Assembly: GCF_900142975.1 (NCBI RefSeq)
Contig: NZ_LT670848.1
Coordinates: 3,534,001 to 3,598,000 of the forward strand
DNA from: Salegentibacter salegens
GTDB taxonomy: Bacteria > Bacteroidota > Bacteroidia > Flavobacteriales > Flavobacteriaceae
Direction of reading: 5' to 3'
DNA: 64,000 nt
Of this stretch, positions 35,592-46,997 are shown one piece after another. The first letter of the stretch is position 1. Each line of letters starts with the position of its first letter. Below the pieces are notes generated by a model, which did no database searches, was not told the DNA's origin, and worked only from the letters and a program-made list of their open reading frames with translations. Position numbers and translations under genes: made by a program.

Positions 35592-36758
35592 TTATTGCGC
35601 TTCTTTAGATACGATTTCCACCAGCTCGTATTTAATGGAAGAGCCACCTAAAGGAGGGTTTTCCACTTCTGTCTTTTTAACTATGAGCCCATAAACATAA
35701 CCGGGTTCATAATTGAAACCTTCAATACGGTCAGAAAAGTAGAAATTTTCCCAGTTTTCTGTACCTATCATATCACCTTCTTGAACAAGCAGGCAGGTGC
35801 CTTCTATTTCTCCAACGCAACCTACAGTATAGCTGTTTACCATCATGTTAATCCTTGATTCTAAAGGTGCTAATTCTTCCGAACCATTAGGTTTTACCTC
35901 TTCATAACTACTGTTTTTATCACCAATTCTAACTTCATCATAATAAATTACTCTCTGAGTAGCAGCGGTTCCCCATTTCCATTTATAGACACCAAATTTA
36001 AAATATGGATATTTTTCATCATTATAGCTGTTAGGCATATTTTGTCTATCAATAACTTTAACACCATCCATCCAAACTTCAAGTATACCTGTATTTGTAT
36101 GGGAGTATTTTATATGAACTACCCAATCTATCCACTTGTTTTTAGGTATTTTTCCTAAATCAATATAGTGAAGCCCTTCTGAATTATTATCCTGCTTTAT
36201 ACGAGTGGAATCCCATCTTATCATCCATCTAATTCTATCATTTCCAGTAATAATGGCATTAGAAGGACTCCTGGCCGTTGTTTCTCCAATATCTGGTTGG
36301 TCATGCCACTGCCCAACAACTTCTTCAGTAGCATCAGATATGTAACTATCTGGAAAATATTGTGAAAAACCATACCACCCTTCTTCAAGTGTTGTACTTG
36401 TAACTTGAGCCATTTCAGACCTGTACCCTCCATATAATTTAGGATCATTCTTCTTTATCCCAAAGCGTCCAGCAGAATTTCCATACCTTTTTATATTTTC
36501 ATTTAGGTTAAAGGAATGAGGCGCAGTAATATGTTCCAGGTAAAAATCGCCAGCCTGGGGATTTTTATAAAGCTCGGGATTTTCAAAGGTTTCTGTGTAA
36601 ATTAAATTAGCTGGATCTCCGTTTAACCCCGGCTCAGATTCTAGATTCATAGATTCCAGGGTGTCAGAGGAAGTAGATTGTTGCTCTAATATAGCATCCT
36701 CATTATCCGGAGAACAAGCAAATATTGCTAAAAGTAATATATAAAAGAATTTTTTCAT
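35592..36758 (-). CDS. Heparin-lyase-I-like lipoprotein with C-terminal DUF4377 domain, paralogue 2
   Basis: A 388-residue protein with a lipobox-like leader (LAIFAC) and an acidic spacer. Residues about 55-285 form the PF14099-type jelly roll, with the same motifs as paralogue 1 (QWHDQPD, SPSNAIITGNDRIRW). Residues about 300-385 form a second domain, VNSYTVGCVGEIEGTCLLVQ to FNYEPGYVYGLIV, which I recognise as DUF4377, a small beta domain usually found alone or with META domains. The fusion is unusual. The central 480 bp match paralogue 1 at about 99 percent, while both ends differ. Confidence 0.8.
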   Translation of the reverse strand: MKKFFYILLLAIFACSPDNEDAILEQQSTSSDTLESMNLESEPGLNGDPANLIYTETFENPELYKNPQAGDFYLEHITAPHSFNLNENIKRYGNSAGRFGIKKNDPKLYGGYRSEMAQVTSTTLEEGWYGFSQYFPDSYISDATEEVVGQWHDQPDIGETTARSPSNAIITGNDRIRWMIRWDSTRIKQDNNSEGLHYIDLGKIPKNKWIDWVVHIKYSHTNTGILEVWMDGVKVIDRQNMPNSYNDEKYPYFKFGVYKWKWGTAATQRVIYYDEVRIGDKNSSYEEVKPNGSEELAPLESRINMMVNSYTVGCVGEIEGTCLLVQEGDMIGTENWENFYFSDRIEGFNYEPGYVYGLIVKKTEVENPPLGGSSIKYELVEIVSKEAQ

Positions 36759-36793
36759 TATAATATAATTTAAATTATTGCTGTTAATTATTG

Positions 36794-36913
36794 TTAATAA
36801 TAAGCAGTGAAAACTGCATTGTTTGTGTTGAATTTTTTCGCTAAGAGAGTATCGTTGTTATTCGGGGAACGTGGAGATTTTGTGAAAAGTAATATGTAAA
36901 GGAATGTTTTCAT
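36794..36913 (-). pseudogene. Short 5' fragment of a fourth lyase-like gene (39 codons)
   Basis: The minus-strand ORF starts MKTFLYILLFTKSPRSPNNN and ends at TAA (36794). It aligns with the leader of paralogue 2, MKKFFYILLLAIFACSPDNE, but has lost the lipobox. The flanking DNA also resembles the start region of paralogue 1. Its ATG overlaps the TAA of the upstream surface-protein gene in the pattern TAATG. It may still be translated as a tiny peptide, but it reads as a relic. Confidence 0.6.
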
Positions 36914-37208
36914 TATAATATGATATAAGAATTGTTAGCTATTTTTCTAATAATACCACCGGTATAAACTTCGTCGTTTCCAATGCTGCTATAACCACCC
37001 GAATTACCGTTAATTACAACACCTGAATTTCCGTTTACTGTTAAGGTAGTACCTTGTGCCTCCAAATTGATCTCTCCAACTTGCATTGCTGAAAATCCAA
37101 AATATATGGGGAAGGTAGATGAGTAAAAACAGGCAATTATATTTCCAACAACATTAGGGTTAACACTTCTTGAAGATGTAAAAGATATTACTTCAGCCTT
37201 TTCTGTAT
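36913..37208 (-). pseudogene. Surface protein, 3' part beyond the IS
   Basis: C-terminal 98 codons of the gene interrupted at 37209-38587. After removal of the IS and one AATTTGCT duplication the frame runs without a stop to 36913 and gives a protein of 330 residues. This part reads YTEKAEVISFTSSRSVNPNV and later EAQGTTLTVNGNSGVVINGN, a repetitive Gly/Asn-rich beta-strand pattern typical of fibre or adhesin tails. It has no start codon of its own. Confidence 0.8.
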
Positions 37209-37216
37209 AATTTGCT

Positions 37217-38579
37217 GGGAGTGTTAGCTCAACTCTGTCTGCTTCTTCTCCCGGGGGTACCCCCGGGAGAAGAAAATTTTAGTTTTTCGTTTCATTGGTG
37301 GCTAAGTCCAACTCTAGCCGACCTTCAAATTTAATAGCTAATTGTTGAACTACCAAACCCCAGTTCTGCAGTGGGGCGTTCCATTTCTTTTCAATTCTTC
37401 TGGTAGCTAGGTAAACCAGCTTCAATAGTGCCATATCATTGGTAAAAGCGCCTTTGGTCTTGGTTACTTTTCTTACCTGCCGGTGAAAAGCCTCTACGGC
37501 ATTTGTGGTGTATATGAGTTTTCTAATGGGTGCGGTATATTCAAAATAAGCACTCAATCGGTCCCAGTTATCATTCCAGGAACGGATCACTATGGGATAT
37601 CTTTTGCCCCATTTTTCTTCCAGATCCAGTAAAGCCGATTCAGCCTGGTCTTTGGTGTCAGCCTTGTACACCAGTTTAAGGTCTTTCATAAAATCTTTTT
37701 GATCCTTACTGGCCACATACTTCATACTATTGCGGATCTGGTGGACAATACATAGCTGAATATCAGTCTTGGGATAAACAGAATGAATGGCTTCACTAAA
37801 GCCCGTAAGATTATCCGTACAGGCAATCAGAATATCTTTTAAGCCACGGTTGTTTAATTGGGTCAGCACCTGAAGCCAAAAATTGGCCCCTTCACTTTCC
37901 GAGATATACATACCCAGCACTTCCTTTCTTCCAGCTTTATTTATTCCTAAAATATTATACAAGGCCTTGTGCTTTACTTTGCCTTCTTCGCGTACCTTGA
38001 AGTGCATCGCGTCGAGCCATAGGATGCAATATACCGGCTCCAAGGGGCGATCCTGCCATTCCTTAACCTTGGGAATCACCCGGTCCGTAATATCACTTAG
38101 AACGTGTGTGGATATCTTGGAATCATACATTTCCTCTATATGAGCTGAGATATCCCGCAGGCTATTGCCCATCCCGTACATGCCTATAATCTGCTTTTCT
38201 AAATTATCGGCCAGGATACGCTGGCGTTTCGCTACGATCTCCGGCTCAAAGGTACTGTTACGATCCTGGGGCGTGTTAATGGTGACGTCCCCTTGGCTGC
38301 TCTTTAGGGTCTTTTTGCCTTTGCCATTACGCTTATTACCTGCTTTTGAGCCTTTTTCTTCATCGGAAAGGTGCGAAGACATTTCTGCTTCCAGGGCCTC
38401 TTCCATAAACTCCCTAAGCATTGGAGCAAAAGCGCCGTTTTTGCCGGTTAGGGATTCTCCTGATAAAAATTGTTTTAATGCTTTTTCCTTTAATTCCTTA
38501 ATCTCTTCTTGTGTCATAATCTAGTCTAAAAATTTTAATTTAATTTTCAAAGTCTAGACAGACTTGAGATTACACCCTC
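37217..38579 (-). mobile_element. IS256-family insertion sequence, copy B (complete, 1363 bp)
   Basis: Same length, ends and orientation as copy A. The target AATTTGCT is duplicated at 37209-37216 and 38580-38587. It is inserted in the surface-protein gene at codon EAN. No difference from copy A was noticed in the transposase protein or in the terminal regions compared by eye. Confidence 0.95.
37279..38517 (-). CDS. IS256-family transposase, copy B
   Basis: 412 residues, identical to the transposase of copy A, with D169, D235 and E342 as the catalytic triad. Two long frames on the opposite strand (37883-38143 and 38165-38524) are shadows of this gene. Confidence 0.95.
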   Translation of the reverse strand: MTQEEIKELKEKALKQFLSGESLTGKNGAFAPMLREFMEEALEAEMSSHLSDEEKGSKAGNKRNGKGKKTLKSSQGDVTINTPQDRNSTFEPEIVAKRQRILADNLEKQIIGMYGMGNSLRDISAHIEEMYDSKISTHVLSDITDRVIPKVKEWQDRPLEPVYCILWLDAMHFKVREEGKVKHKALYNILGINKAGRKEVLGMYISESEGANFWLQVLTQLNNRGLKDILIACTDNLTGFSEAIHSVYPKTDIQLCIVHQIRNSMKYVASKDQKDFMKDLKLVYKADTKDQAESALLDLEEKWGKRYPIVIRSWNDNWDRLSAYFEYTAPIRKLIYTTNAVEAFHRQVRKVTKTKGAFTNDMALLKLVYLATRRIEKKWNAPLQNWGLVVQQLAIKFEGRLELDLATNETKN

Positions 38580-39276
38580 AATTTGCTTCGACATCTTTCA
38601 TAATTTCTGTTTTAAAAGCATCTACCTCATCCTGGGTGTAAACTTTGGGAGCACCGGTTAGACTCGAATAATCACCATCAAAATCATCAGCGGCATTGGT
38701 ATCCCAGCCTTCAAACGAAACAGAATTTCCGCCGGTTATGGTCAGGGAGTTTTTATTTGAATTTAAAGATTGAGTAACACCTTCAACCGTATTGATCTCT
38801 TTTAAAATATCATCAACTTGATCTGCAGTATAAAAGTCTGGCATTTGGGATGGCGTAATTATACCAGTAAACGAATCGGCAGATTTTGCGTGTAGTGCAT
38901 AAGGCACGCTTAGCATTTGACTAATGCCATTAATTTTGTAATTTGAATTGCCATTAAGGTCTGCGAGCGTTTCTATGAAGAAGAGACCTTGAGACCAATT
39001 GATTTCATTAAAGAAACCTTTATCTATAGATCCTGTACCAATTTCCAAAGATAAAAGACCATTCTTATTAGTTATTGCCTGGTGAGTTTCTTCATACACG
39101 CTGGAACCTTTAATAGTACCTTTTCTAATAATAATTTTTAAATCTACATTAGAATTCTTAAGCAGAGCTCCCGACTCATCTCTAATTACAGCCTGATAAC
39201 TCATCTTTTCTGGAGTTTGTCCAAACACGCTGACATGAATTAATGTTAAGAGCAAGCATTTAAATAACCACTTCAT
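38578..39276 (-). pseudogene. Surface protein (tail-fibre/collagen-like N-terminal domain), 5' part cut by an IS
   Basis: 232 codons, the last few created by the IS edge. A signal peptide ends SVFGQ. The next 110 residues (KMSYQAVIRDESGALLKNSN, FFIETLADLNGNSNYKINGI and SVPYALHAKSA) are the N-terminal domain found on many secreted Bacteroidetes fibre-like proteins. A helical linker with TADQVDDILKEINTVEG and TQDEVDAFKTEIMKDVEA follows. It starts 4 nt after the T9SS-sorted gene, so the two probably form an operon. The insertion removes the C-terminal third. Confidence 0.82.
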
Positions 39277-39280
39277 TCTA

Positions 39281-39787
39281 TTACCTTTTTATAATTTTAA
39301 TTGTTTTAATATGCTGATCGTTATCTGATATTCTTAACAGATAGATAGCTGCTGAAAAACGAGAGATATCTATTTTGGAACCGGGTTTTTCAATGCGATC
39401 TTCTTTTAATAACCTGCCATTTAGATCTACTATCTGGTAATTTAGAGACCGGTTAGCATAACTAGAAGCATCAATTGTAAAATTGTTGGCTACTGGGTTC
39501 GGATAGGCTAGCACCTCGAAATCTTTTTTCGTTTTTTCTACAGGTGCTGTATAAATTATGAGTGGTTGTTGGACACCTTCGGTAACCGTAATTTCCTCCT
39601 CATTATGAGATGAATAATAAACCTGGCCAATGGAATAGGACAGACTTCCTTCTGCGTTAGAAATATTACCGCCGTTTACATTAATTGAGGAGTGTAAGTT
39701 TTTATTTTTGGAATTTTTGTTTTGTGTCTTCTGGCTTTGGCATAATAGGGGCGTTAGTACAAAAAGTACTGAAATAAAGAATTTCAT
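39281..39787 (-). CDS. Small secreted protein with T9SS type A sorting domain
   Basis: A 168-residue protein: signal peptide ending LLCQSQ, a short repetitive mature part (SSINVNGGNISNAEGSLSYS, IGQVYYSSHNEEEITVTEGV), and a C-terminal domain of about 80 residues starting VLAYPNPVANNFTI and ending TIKIIKR. That domain is the classic type IX secretion sorting signal, which directs export across the outer membrane and attachment to the surface. The mature region has no recognised enzymatic domain. It leads the operon with the fibre-like protein downstream and may be its partner. Confidence 0.85.
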   Translation of the reverse strand: MKFFISVLFVLTPLLCQSQKTQNKNSKNKNLHSSINVNGGNISNAEGSLSYSIGQVYYSSHNEEEITVTEGVQQPLIIYTAPVEKTKKDFEVLAYPNPVANNFTIDASSYANRSLNYQIVDLNGRLLKEDRIEKPGSKIDISRFSAAIYLLRISDNDQHIKTIKIIKR

Positions 39788-40277
39788 ATGGGTGTAGGGA
39801 TAGGGGCATTCAACTCTATTTTTTGGCGAATAATTTTGTCGCGAAACTAATTATTAAAATCGATAAAACAAGCAATTCAATCGTCTAAGTGCAGTCTTAA
39901 GGTCTAAAAATCAATTTTTTATGAAATTTGTAAGAGAATACTTATAAATTGATATGGTAGGATATAGTCAATATTATGCCAATAGGATTAAGCCTTATCT
40001 TCAATAAATGGAGACGTAGTAATTATAGGCTTAATGCGAGTAATTTTTAATTGGCAGGTGAAAGTCTTGAGTGCGAAAAGAAGAATAATTGTGTAGATTT
40101 TTGAACTTAACCGTGCATAATATCCCCACAAATTTTAAAAATAATATTGAAAAGTCTTATATCGATTTTGAAGAAACACTTTATCGCAAAAGGTAGTTTG
40201 TGCCTTTAGAAAGACTTTCAAAATTTTTGATATTTTAAAAGAAGAAATAGAAAAAAGAAGGTTACTGGTGTGGAAGA
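39788..40277. other. 490-bp gap, no supported gene
   Basis: It should hold the promoter of the T9SS gene. A stretch at 40135-40265 has lower stop density on the plus strand (YIDFEETLYRK), but it is broken and matches nothing I recognise. No strong hairpin was seen. Confidence 0.4.
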
Positions 40278-40769
40278 CTAAAATAAACCTTCGAAACTTT
40301 TTAAATTAGAATTAAACCTATAAATAAGTTTCTCCTCATTTTTTGAGTTATAACACCTGTCCAGCAATATCATACCTAACCGCTTACCTTCATACTCGAG
40401 AATAAAATCAAAGGGATAATCTTCGTGAAAAATTTTATTACATTCTTCCAGGGCCTTGGAAAGTTTTATCGAATCAAGGGGTAATTCTAATTTTTTAGAG
40501 AGAACGGTTTTTATAATTTGAGTAGAGGATATATTTTTCTCGTTTTCCAGAATACTACTTATACTTGAATTTGAGGTTTGAGGTAAACTTTGGGGCCTAG
40601 AAACCAACCTTTTCCAAAATGCAGTTAGATTGTTAAAATTAATTTTGTTACAGGACTTTGGGAAGTCTATCGGTAATTCCTCCTTTTGAGTTTGCAGAAG
40701 CAAATTATCATCATTTAGTAAAGAAGAGTAGGGGGTAGATTCATCTACCATTTGGGGGTCAATTTTCAT
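40278..40769 (-). CDS. Hypothetical protein (163 residues)
   Basis: I do not recognise this protein. It has no signal peptide or transmembrane segment. The first 90 residues are Ser/Asn/Gln/Pro-rich and probably disordered (VSRPQSLPQTSNSSISSILE); the remainder looks folded, with a helix (IIKTVLSKKLELPLDSIKLS), and FDFILEYEGKRLGMILLDRC as a beta hairpin. It stands alone between long spacers. The frame has a sensible ATG and composition, but the gene is less certain than its neighbours. Confidence 0.6.
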   Translation of the reverse strand: MKIDPQMVDESTPYSSLLNDDNLLLQTQKEELPIDFPKSCNKINFNNLTAFWKRLVSRPQSLPQTSNSSISSILENEKNISSTQIIKTVLSKKLELPLDSIKLSKALEECNKIFHEDYPFDFILEYEGKRLGMILLDRCYNSKNEEKLIYRFNSNLKSFEGLF

Positions 40770-41038
40770 TGTTTTTTATCTCTTTTCAAATAAGAATATA
40801 CAAAAAAATAGCAATATTAATTTATTTTATGATTATTAATGAAATTACGAATTTTTTTTTAAACTGTTTATTGTGTTTTTTACTGAATAAGGTGGTTTAA
40901 GAATTATACAATGATTAATGTAAGCTGATAATATATGTATGCAGCAAATCTAAACTAATTTTGATGTGAAATGAATTGTAATGTTTCAGGGAAGCTTCAA
41001 ATATTTATAAGTTAATTTGTAATATTTATTTTATCTAT
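40770..41038. other. Spacer upstream of the hypothetical gene
   Basis: AT-rich, with long A and T runs and no open frame. It separates the hypothetical gene from the katG terminator and should contain the promoter of the hypothetical gene on the minus strand. Confidence 0.4.
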
Positions 41039-41074
41039 AAAAAAAGGCAGCCAGAGAATGTGGCTGCTTTTTTT
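41039..41074 (-). terminator. Rho-independent terminator after katG
   Basis: Stem GCAGCCA with TGGCTGC, 7-nt loop, with A- and T-runs on either side, so it can act in both directions. It lies about 24 nt after the katG stop. Confidence 0.85.
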
Positions 41075-41097
41075 AACTAGTTTTATAATTACCTTTA

Positions 41098-43689
<2,592 letters not shown>

Positions 43690-44232
43690 ATGAAAACACT
43701 AACTAACAATTTCTACAAACCATTATTTGTAATGGCACTTTTGCTTTTTGCAAGTTGTGGTAGTATGCAAAATACGGAAGACGATCTTAGAAGTGATGCT
43801 ACTGATGCCAGAAACGAAATAAGGCAGAATCACGCTAACGCCACTGAATTGCTTAATACTTCTGCCGGTTATGCTATTTTTCCAAACGTGGGTAAAGGAG
43901 CCTATGTAATTGGAGGCGCATCTGGTAATGGTGTTGTTTACCAAAACAATAACATAGTAGGATATGCAGATCTTAAACAGGTAGACATAGGCTTGCAGGC
44001 GGGAGGAAAAGCATTTATTGAAGTACTTTTCTTTGAAACAGATGCCGACCTTGAAAGATTTAAAAAAGGTGATTACGAGCTTTCGGCAAATGCGTCTGCC
44101 GTAATATTGGATAAAGGAGCATCTCAAAGTATTGATTTTCAAGACGGAGTTGCCGTAGTTACCATTCCAAAAGGTGGTGCAATGGCAGGAGTTTCAGTTG
44201 GAGGTCAACGTTTTTCTTTTCAACCTCGATAG
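43690..44232 (+). CDS. YSC84/SYLF domain lipoprotein
   Basis: A 180-residue protein with a lipobox (LFASC) after a hydrophobic leader, and the YSC84-type lipid-binding domain: SAGYAIFPNVGKGAYVIGGA, GNGVVYQNNNIVGYADLKQV, and the closing IPKGGAMAGVSVGGQRFSF. This domain binds phosphoinositides in eukaryotes; in bacteria its role is unclear. I chose the ATG at 43690 (MKTLTNNF), preceded by AAAGAAGAA, over the ATG at 43651, which would put 13 hydrophilic residues in front of the signal peptide. Confidence 0.85.
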   Translation: MKTLTNNFYKPLFVMALLLFASCGSMQNTEDDLRSDATDARNEIRQNHANATELLNTSAGYAIFPNVGKGAYVIGGASGNGVVYQNNNIVGYADLKQVDIGLQAGGKAFIEVLFFETDADLERFKKGDYELSANASAVILDKGASQSIDFQDGVAVVTIPKGGAMAGVSVGGQRFSFQPR

Positions 44233-44253
44233 AAACTGAATATTTGAATTAGT

Positions 44254-44280
44254 AAAGCGGCTCTAAAGGCCGCTTTTTTT
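44254..44280 (+). terminator. Rho-independent terminator
   Basis: Stem AAAGCGGC with GCCGCTTT, 7-nt loop, and a T-run, 22 nt after the YSC84 gene. Confidence 0.85.
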
Positions 44281-44378
44281 AGTTCTAAACTTGAAAACTC
44301 AATATTTTAAAAGTGCCTGGATTACCAAAAGTTTTGAGCGAGTTCCCAACCTGATTAATTTAGCTTAAGAAATCCTCT

Positions 44379-44386
44379 TATCTTTG
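44379..44386 (+). promoter_or_regulatory. -7 promoter element TATCTTTG before the histidine kinase gene
   Basis: Exact TAnnTTTG match 19 nt before the ATG, placing the transcript start about 15 nt before it. No clear -33 element. Confidence 0.5.
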
Positions 44387-44405
44387 TTGAAAGAATCCTT
44401 TTGAG

Positions 44406-45506
44406 ATGGTACCAGAAAGTATTTCTGTAGAAGAGAAGTTGCAAGAGCGAATTAAAGAACTCTCCTGTCTTTATGAGGTTTCATCAGCCCTAAGAGAGTT
44501 TGATGGTTCCTATGAAGCTACTTTAGAATCTATTGTGCAAATTCTAAAAAATGCCTGGCGCTTTCCAGAGCTTGCTACTGTAGAGATACAATGTGAATCT
44601 TATCATTTGAGCTCTAACCTAATTCCAAAAGAAGGTTATTCTCAGAAAAGTATAATCAAAATTTCTGAAAATGAGGTAGGCTTCATCAAGGTGCACTACC
44701 CGGCTTCAGATTTATCTAAGGCCCATTTTCTGGTAGAAGAACAACGGCTTTTAGATAAAATAGCCGATGAAATTGCCCTTTTCTTTGAACGCCAAAATAT
44801 TAAAATACAGGAAGAGCATCTAAAACAAACTGCCGCAAGAAATGACCGGCTAGCCATATTAGGAGAAATTACCGCGGGAATAGCTCACGAGCTAAATACT
44901 CCACTAGGTAATATTTTAGGCTTTGCTGAATTTATAGAAGAAAAGACTGCTGAAAAGCAAACAAAACGAGATGCTCAAAAAATCCTTAATTCAGCAATTT
45001 ATTCCCGGGAAGTAGTAAAAAAACTTATGTTTTTCTCCTGTGATATGCCGCAAGACATTAAAAAGATTAAGGTAAAACCAATAATTACCCAGGCCCTTTC
45101 GCTTTTAAAGCCCAATTTTAAAAAAGCAAATATTCGGTTTAAATTTAATATTCAGGATCCTGCCCTAAAAGCCCAGGTAGACCCGATACAATTAACCCAG
45201 GTCTTTTTTAATTTGGTAATTAATGCGATTTATTATTCACCCGAAAATTCGCAAATTGTTATCGCTGTTTATAGTGACCAAACTCATTATACTATTGAAA
45301 TTGCCGATGAAGGAAAAGGGATTGATCCTGAAGTAAAAGATAAAATTTTTGAACCTTTCTATACTACTAAACCCCTTGGAGAAGGTTCCGGGCTTGGTTT
45401 AAGCGTTGTTCATGGCATTATTAAAAGTCATAAAGGAGAGATTAGCATTGCCAATAACATTCCAAAAGGAACTATCTTTAAAATTAAATTGCCATTAAAC
45501 TTCTAA
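44406..45506 (+). CDS. Sensor histidine kinase, cytoplasmic, GAF-like input
   Basis: A 366-residue soluble kinase. Residues 1-125 look like a degenerate GAF-type sensor (KELSCLYEVSSALREFDGSY) with a coiled linker. The phosphoacceptor is H161 in IAHELNTPLGN, and the ATPase domain has the N box (FFNLVINAIYYSPEN), G1 (DEGKGID), F box (FEPFYTTK) and G2 (GSGLGLSVV). There is no transmembrane segment, so it senses an internal signal. The response regulator gene begins 1 nt after its stop, so the two form one two-component pair of the NtrB/NtrC type. Confidence 0.9.
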   Translation: MVPESISVEEKLQERIKELSCLYEVSSALREFDGSYEATLESIVQILKNAWRFPELATVEIQCESYHLSSNLIPKEGYSQKSIIKISENEVGFIKVHYPASDLSKAHFLVEEQRLLDKIADEIALFFERQNIKIQEEHLKQTAARNDRLAILGEITAGIAHELNTPLGNILGFAEFIEEKTAEKQTKRDAQKILNSAIYSREVVKKLMFFSCDMPQDIKKIKVKPIITQALSLLKPNFKKANIRFKFNIQDPALKAQVDPIQLTQVFFNLVINAIYYSPENSQIVIAVYSDQTHYTIEIADEGKGIDPEVKDKIFEPFYTTKPLGEGSGLGLSVVHGIIKSHKGEISIANNIPKGTIFKIKLPLNF

Positions 45507-45507
45507 T

Positions 45508-46827
45508 ATGTCTATACGCAAAGAAAACATACTTATAGTAGATGACGATTATGACATGCTGGAAGTATTAGATCGTAACCTTAAAAAGGAGAATTACCAT
45601 ACTTACAAGGCAGGGTCGGTGATGGAAGCTATAGATATTTTAAAGCACAGCAGTATAGATTTATTGATCACCGATTTGCAAATGCCGGGAATGAATGGAA
45701 TGGAATTGGTAAAATATGTAGGCGATCATTACCCTGAAATTCCTAAACTGGTAATTACCGGTTATCCTTCTATAGATAACGCACTTACAGCAATAAAATC
45801 TGGCGCTTTAGATTATTTGCCAAAACCTTTTACGAAAACCGAGTTACTCACTTCGGTTAAAAAATCTTTAGTAAACCGGACTTCAGTTCAAAAATCAACT
45901 GCTCCTAAAGAAATAAGTACGAATTACGCCGGGATGGTTGGCTCTTCAGCAAAATTTGAAGAACTGGTAGATATTATAGAGAGAGTGAAAAATAACCGCG
46001 CTACAATTTTAATAAGAGGTGAGAGCGGTACCGGTAAAGAACTGGTGGCACGGGCAATTCACTATAAAGGTTCTTTTGCCCAAAATCCTTTTATCGCGGT
46101 GAATTGTGGTGCTATTCCGGAGAATTTACTGGAATCAGAATTATTTGGCTCCACTAAAGGTGCTTATACCGGCGCTTCAGAAACCCGTGAGGGTTACTTT
46201 CAGGCGGCCAATGGAGGTACTATTTTTTTAGATGAAATTGGTGCTGCCTCATTGGCGGTTCAGGTTAGATTATTGCGCGTACTTCAGGAAAAAGAAGTAA
46301 GAAAACTGGGGGGCAGAAATTCAGAAAAAATCCAGGTTCGGGTTATTGCCGCTACGAACAGTGATTTACGAGAGATGGTAGAAAAGGGAACTTTTAGGGA
46401 AGATCTTTATTACCGTTTAAATGTGGTAGATATTCTTACACCGCCTTTGCGGGAGCGAAAAGAAGATATCTTACCGCTGGCCAAAACCTTTCTCGAAAAA
46501 TACCAGCGGGATTACGGAAAAAGTGGTTTAAAGTTATCTGATAAAACTGTTGAAATTTTAAAGCGTTATAATTGGCCGGGGAATATTCGGGAATTAGAAA
46601 ACGTGATTCAACGGGCAATAATTATGAGTGAAAACGAAATTCTTCCGAAAGATTTACCTGCTTCAGTAAAATATCAGGTTCCAACTGTAGATGAAGAATT
46701 AGTTGCCTTAAAAGAGGTAGAAAAAAAGTACATTCTAAAAGTTCTTGCCGCCGTAGATCAGAATAAATCTAAAGCTGCAGAAATTCTTCAAATAGACCGT
46801 AAAACCTTACGCGAAAAGATTAAATAA
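45508..46827 (+). CDS. Sigma-54-dependent response regulator (NtrC family)
   Basis: A 439-residue activator with three domains: a receiver (phosphoacceptor D56 in LLITDLQMPG), an AAA+ sigma-54 activation domain (Walker A GESGTGKE, the sigma-54 contact loop GAYTGA, Walker B GGTIFLDEIG) and a short Fis-type HTH (NKSKAAEILQIDRKTLREKI) at the extreme C-terminus. The protein stops right after the recognition helix, a slightly short end. It is partnered with the kinase upstream. A good sigma-54 promoter lies about 130 nt after its stop, before the GDH operon, and is its obvious candidate target. Confidence 0.92.
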   Translation: MSIRKENILIVDDDYDMLEVLDRNLKKENYHTYKAGSVMEAIDILKHSSIDLLITDLQMPGMNGMELVKYVGDHYPEIPKLVITGYPSIDNALTAIKSGALDYLPKPFTKTELLTSVKKSLVNRTSVQKSTAPKEISTNYAGMVGSSAKFEELVDIIERVKNNRATILIRGESGTGKELVARAIHYKGSFAQNPFIAVNCGAIPENLLESELFGSTKGAYTGASETREGYFQAANGGTIFLDEIGAASLAVQVRLLRVLQEKEVRKLGGRNSEKIQVRVIAATNSDLREMVEKGTFREDLYYRLNVVDILTPPLRERKEDILPLAKTFLEKYQRDYGKSGLKLSDKTVEILKRYNWPGNIRELENVIQRAIIMSENEILPKDLPASVKYQVPTVDEELVALKEVEKKYILKVLAAVDQNKSKAAEILQIDRKTLREKIK

Positions 46828-46955
46828 GCTCCGGGTAATTATCTCCCATCCGGGTAATTTCTTTCCAGTAGAGAAAATAGGAGGAATTCTGTTTTTCTTT
46901 GTTTTTCATTGATAATCAATACATTAAAATTAATTTACTCATTTTTTAATTTTTT

Positions 46956-46971
46956 GGGCACAGCTTTAGCT
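46956..46971 (+). promoter_or_regulatory. Sigma-54 (RpoN) promoter candidate
   Basis: GGGCAC-AGCTT-TAGCT matches the consensus TGGCAC-N5-TTGCW at nine of eleven defined positions. The invariant GG (46957-46958) and GC (46969-46970) are separated by exactly 10 nt. Transcription would start near 46982, 16 nt before the ATG at 46998. Confidence 0.7.
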
Positions 46972-46997
46972 TTAAGGTCTTCCAAAATACAGATTCT

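Noticed and set aside
38165..38524. 119-codon frame antisense to the transposase (also at 19957-20316)
   Set aside because: It repeats exactly with each IS copy and is the complement of the transposase N-terminus, with no support as a gene.
40135..40265. Possible decayed gene upstream of the 163-residue hypothetical protein
   Set aside because: The low-stop stretch is short and broken, and I could not match it to any family.
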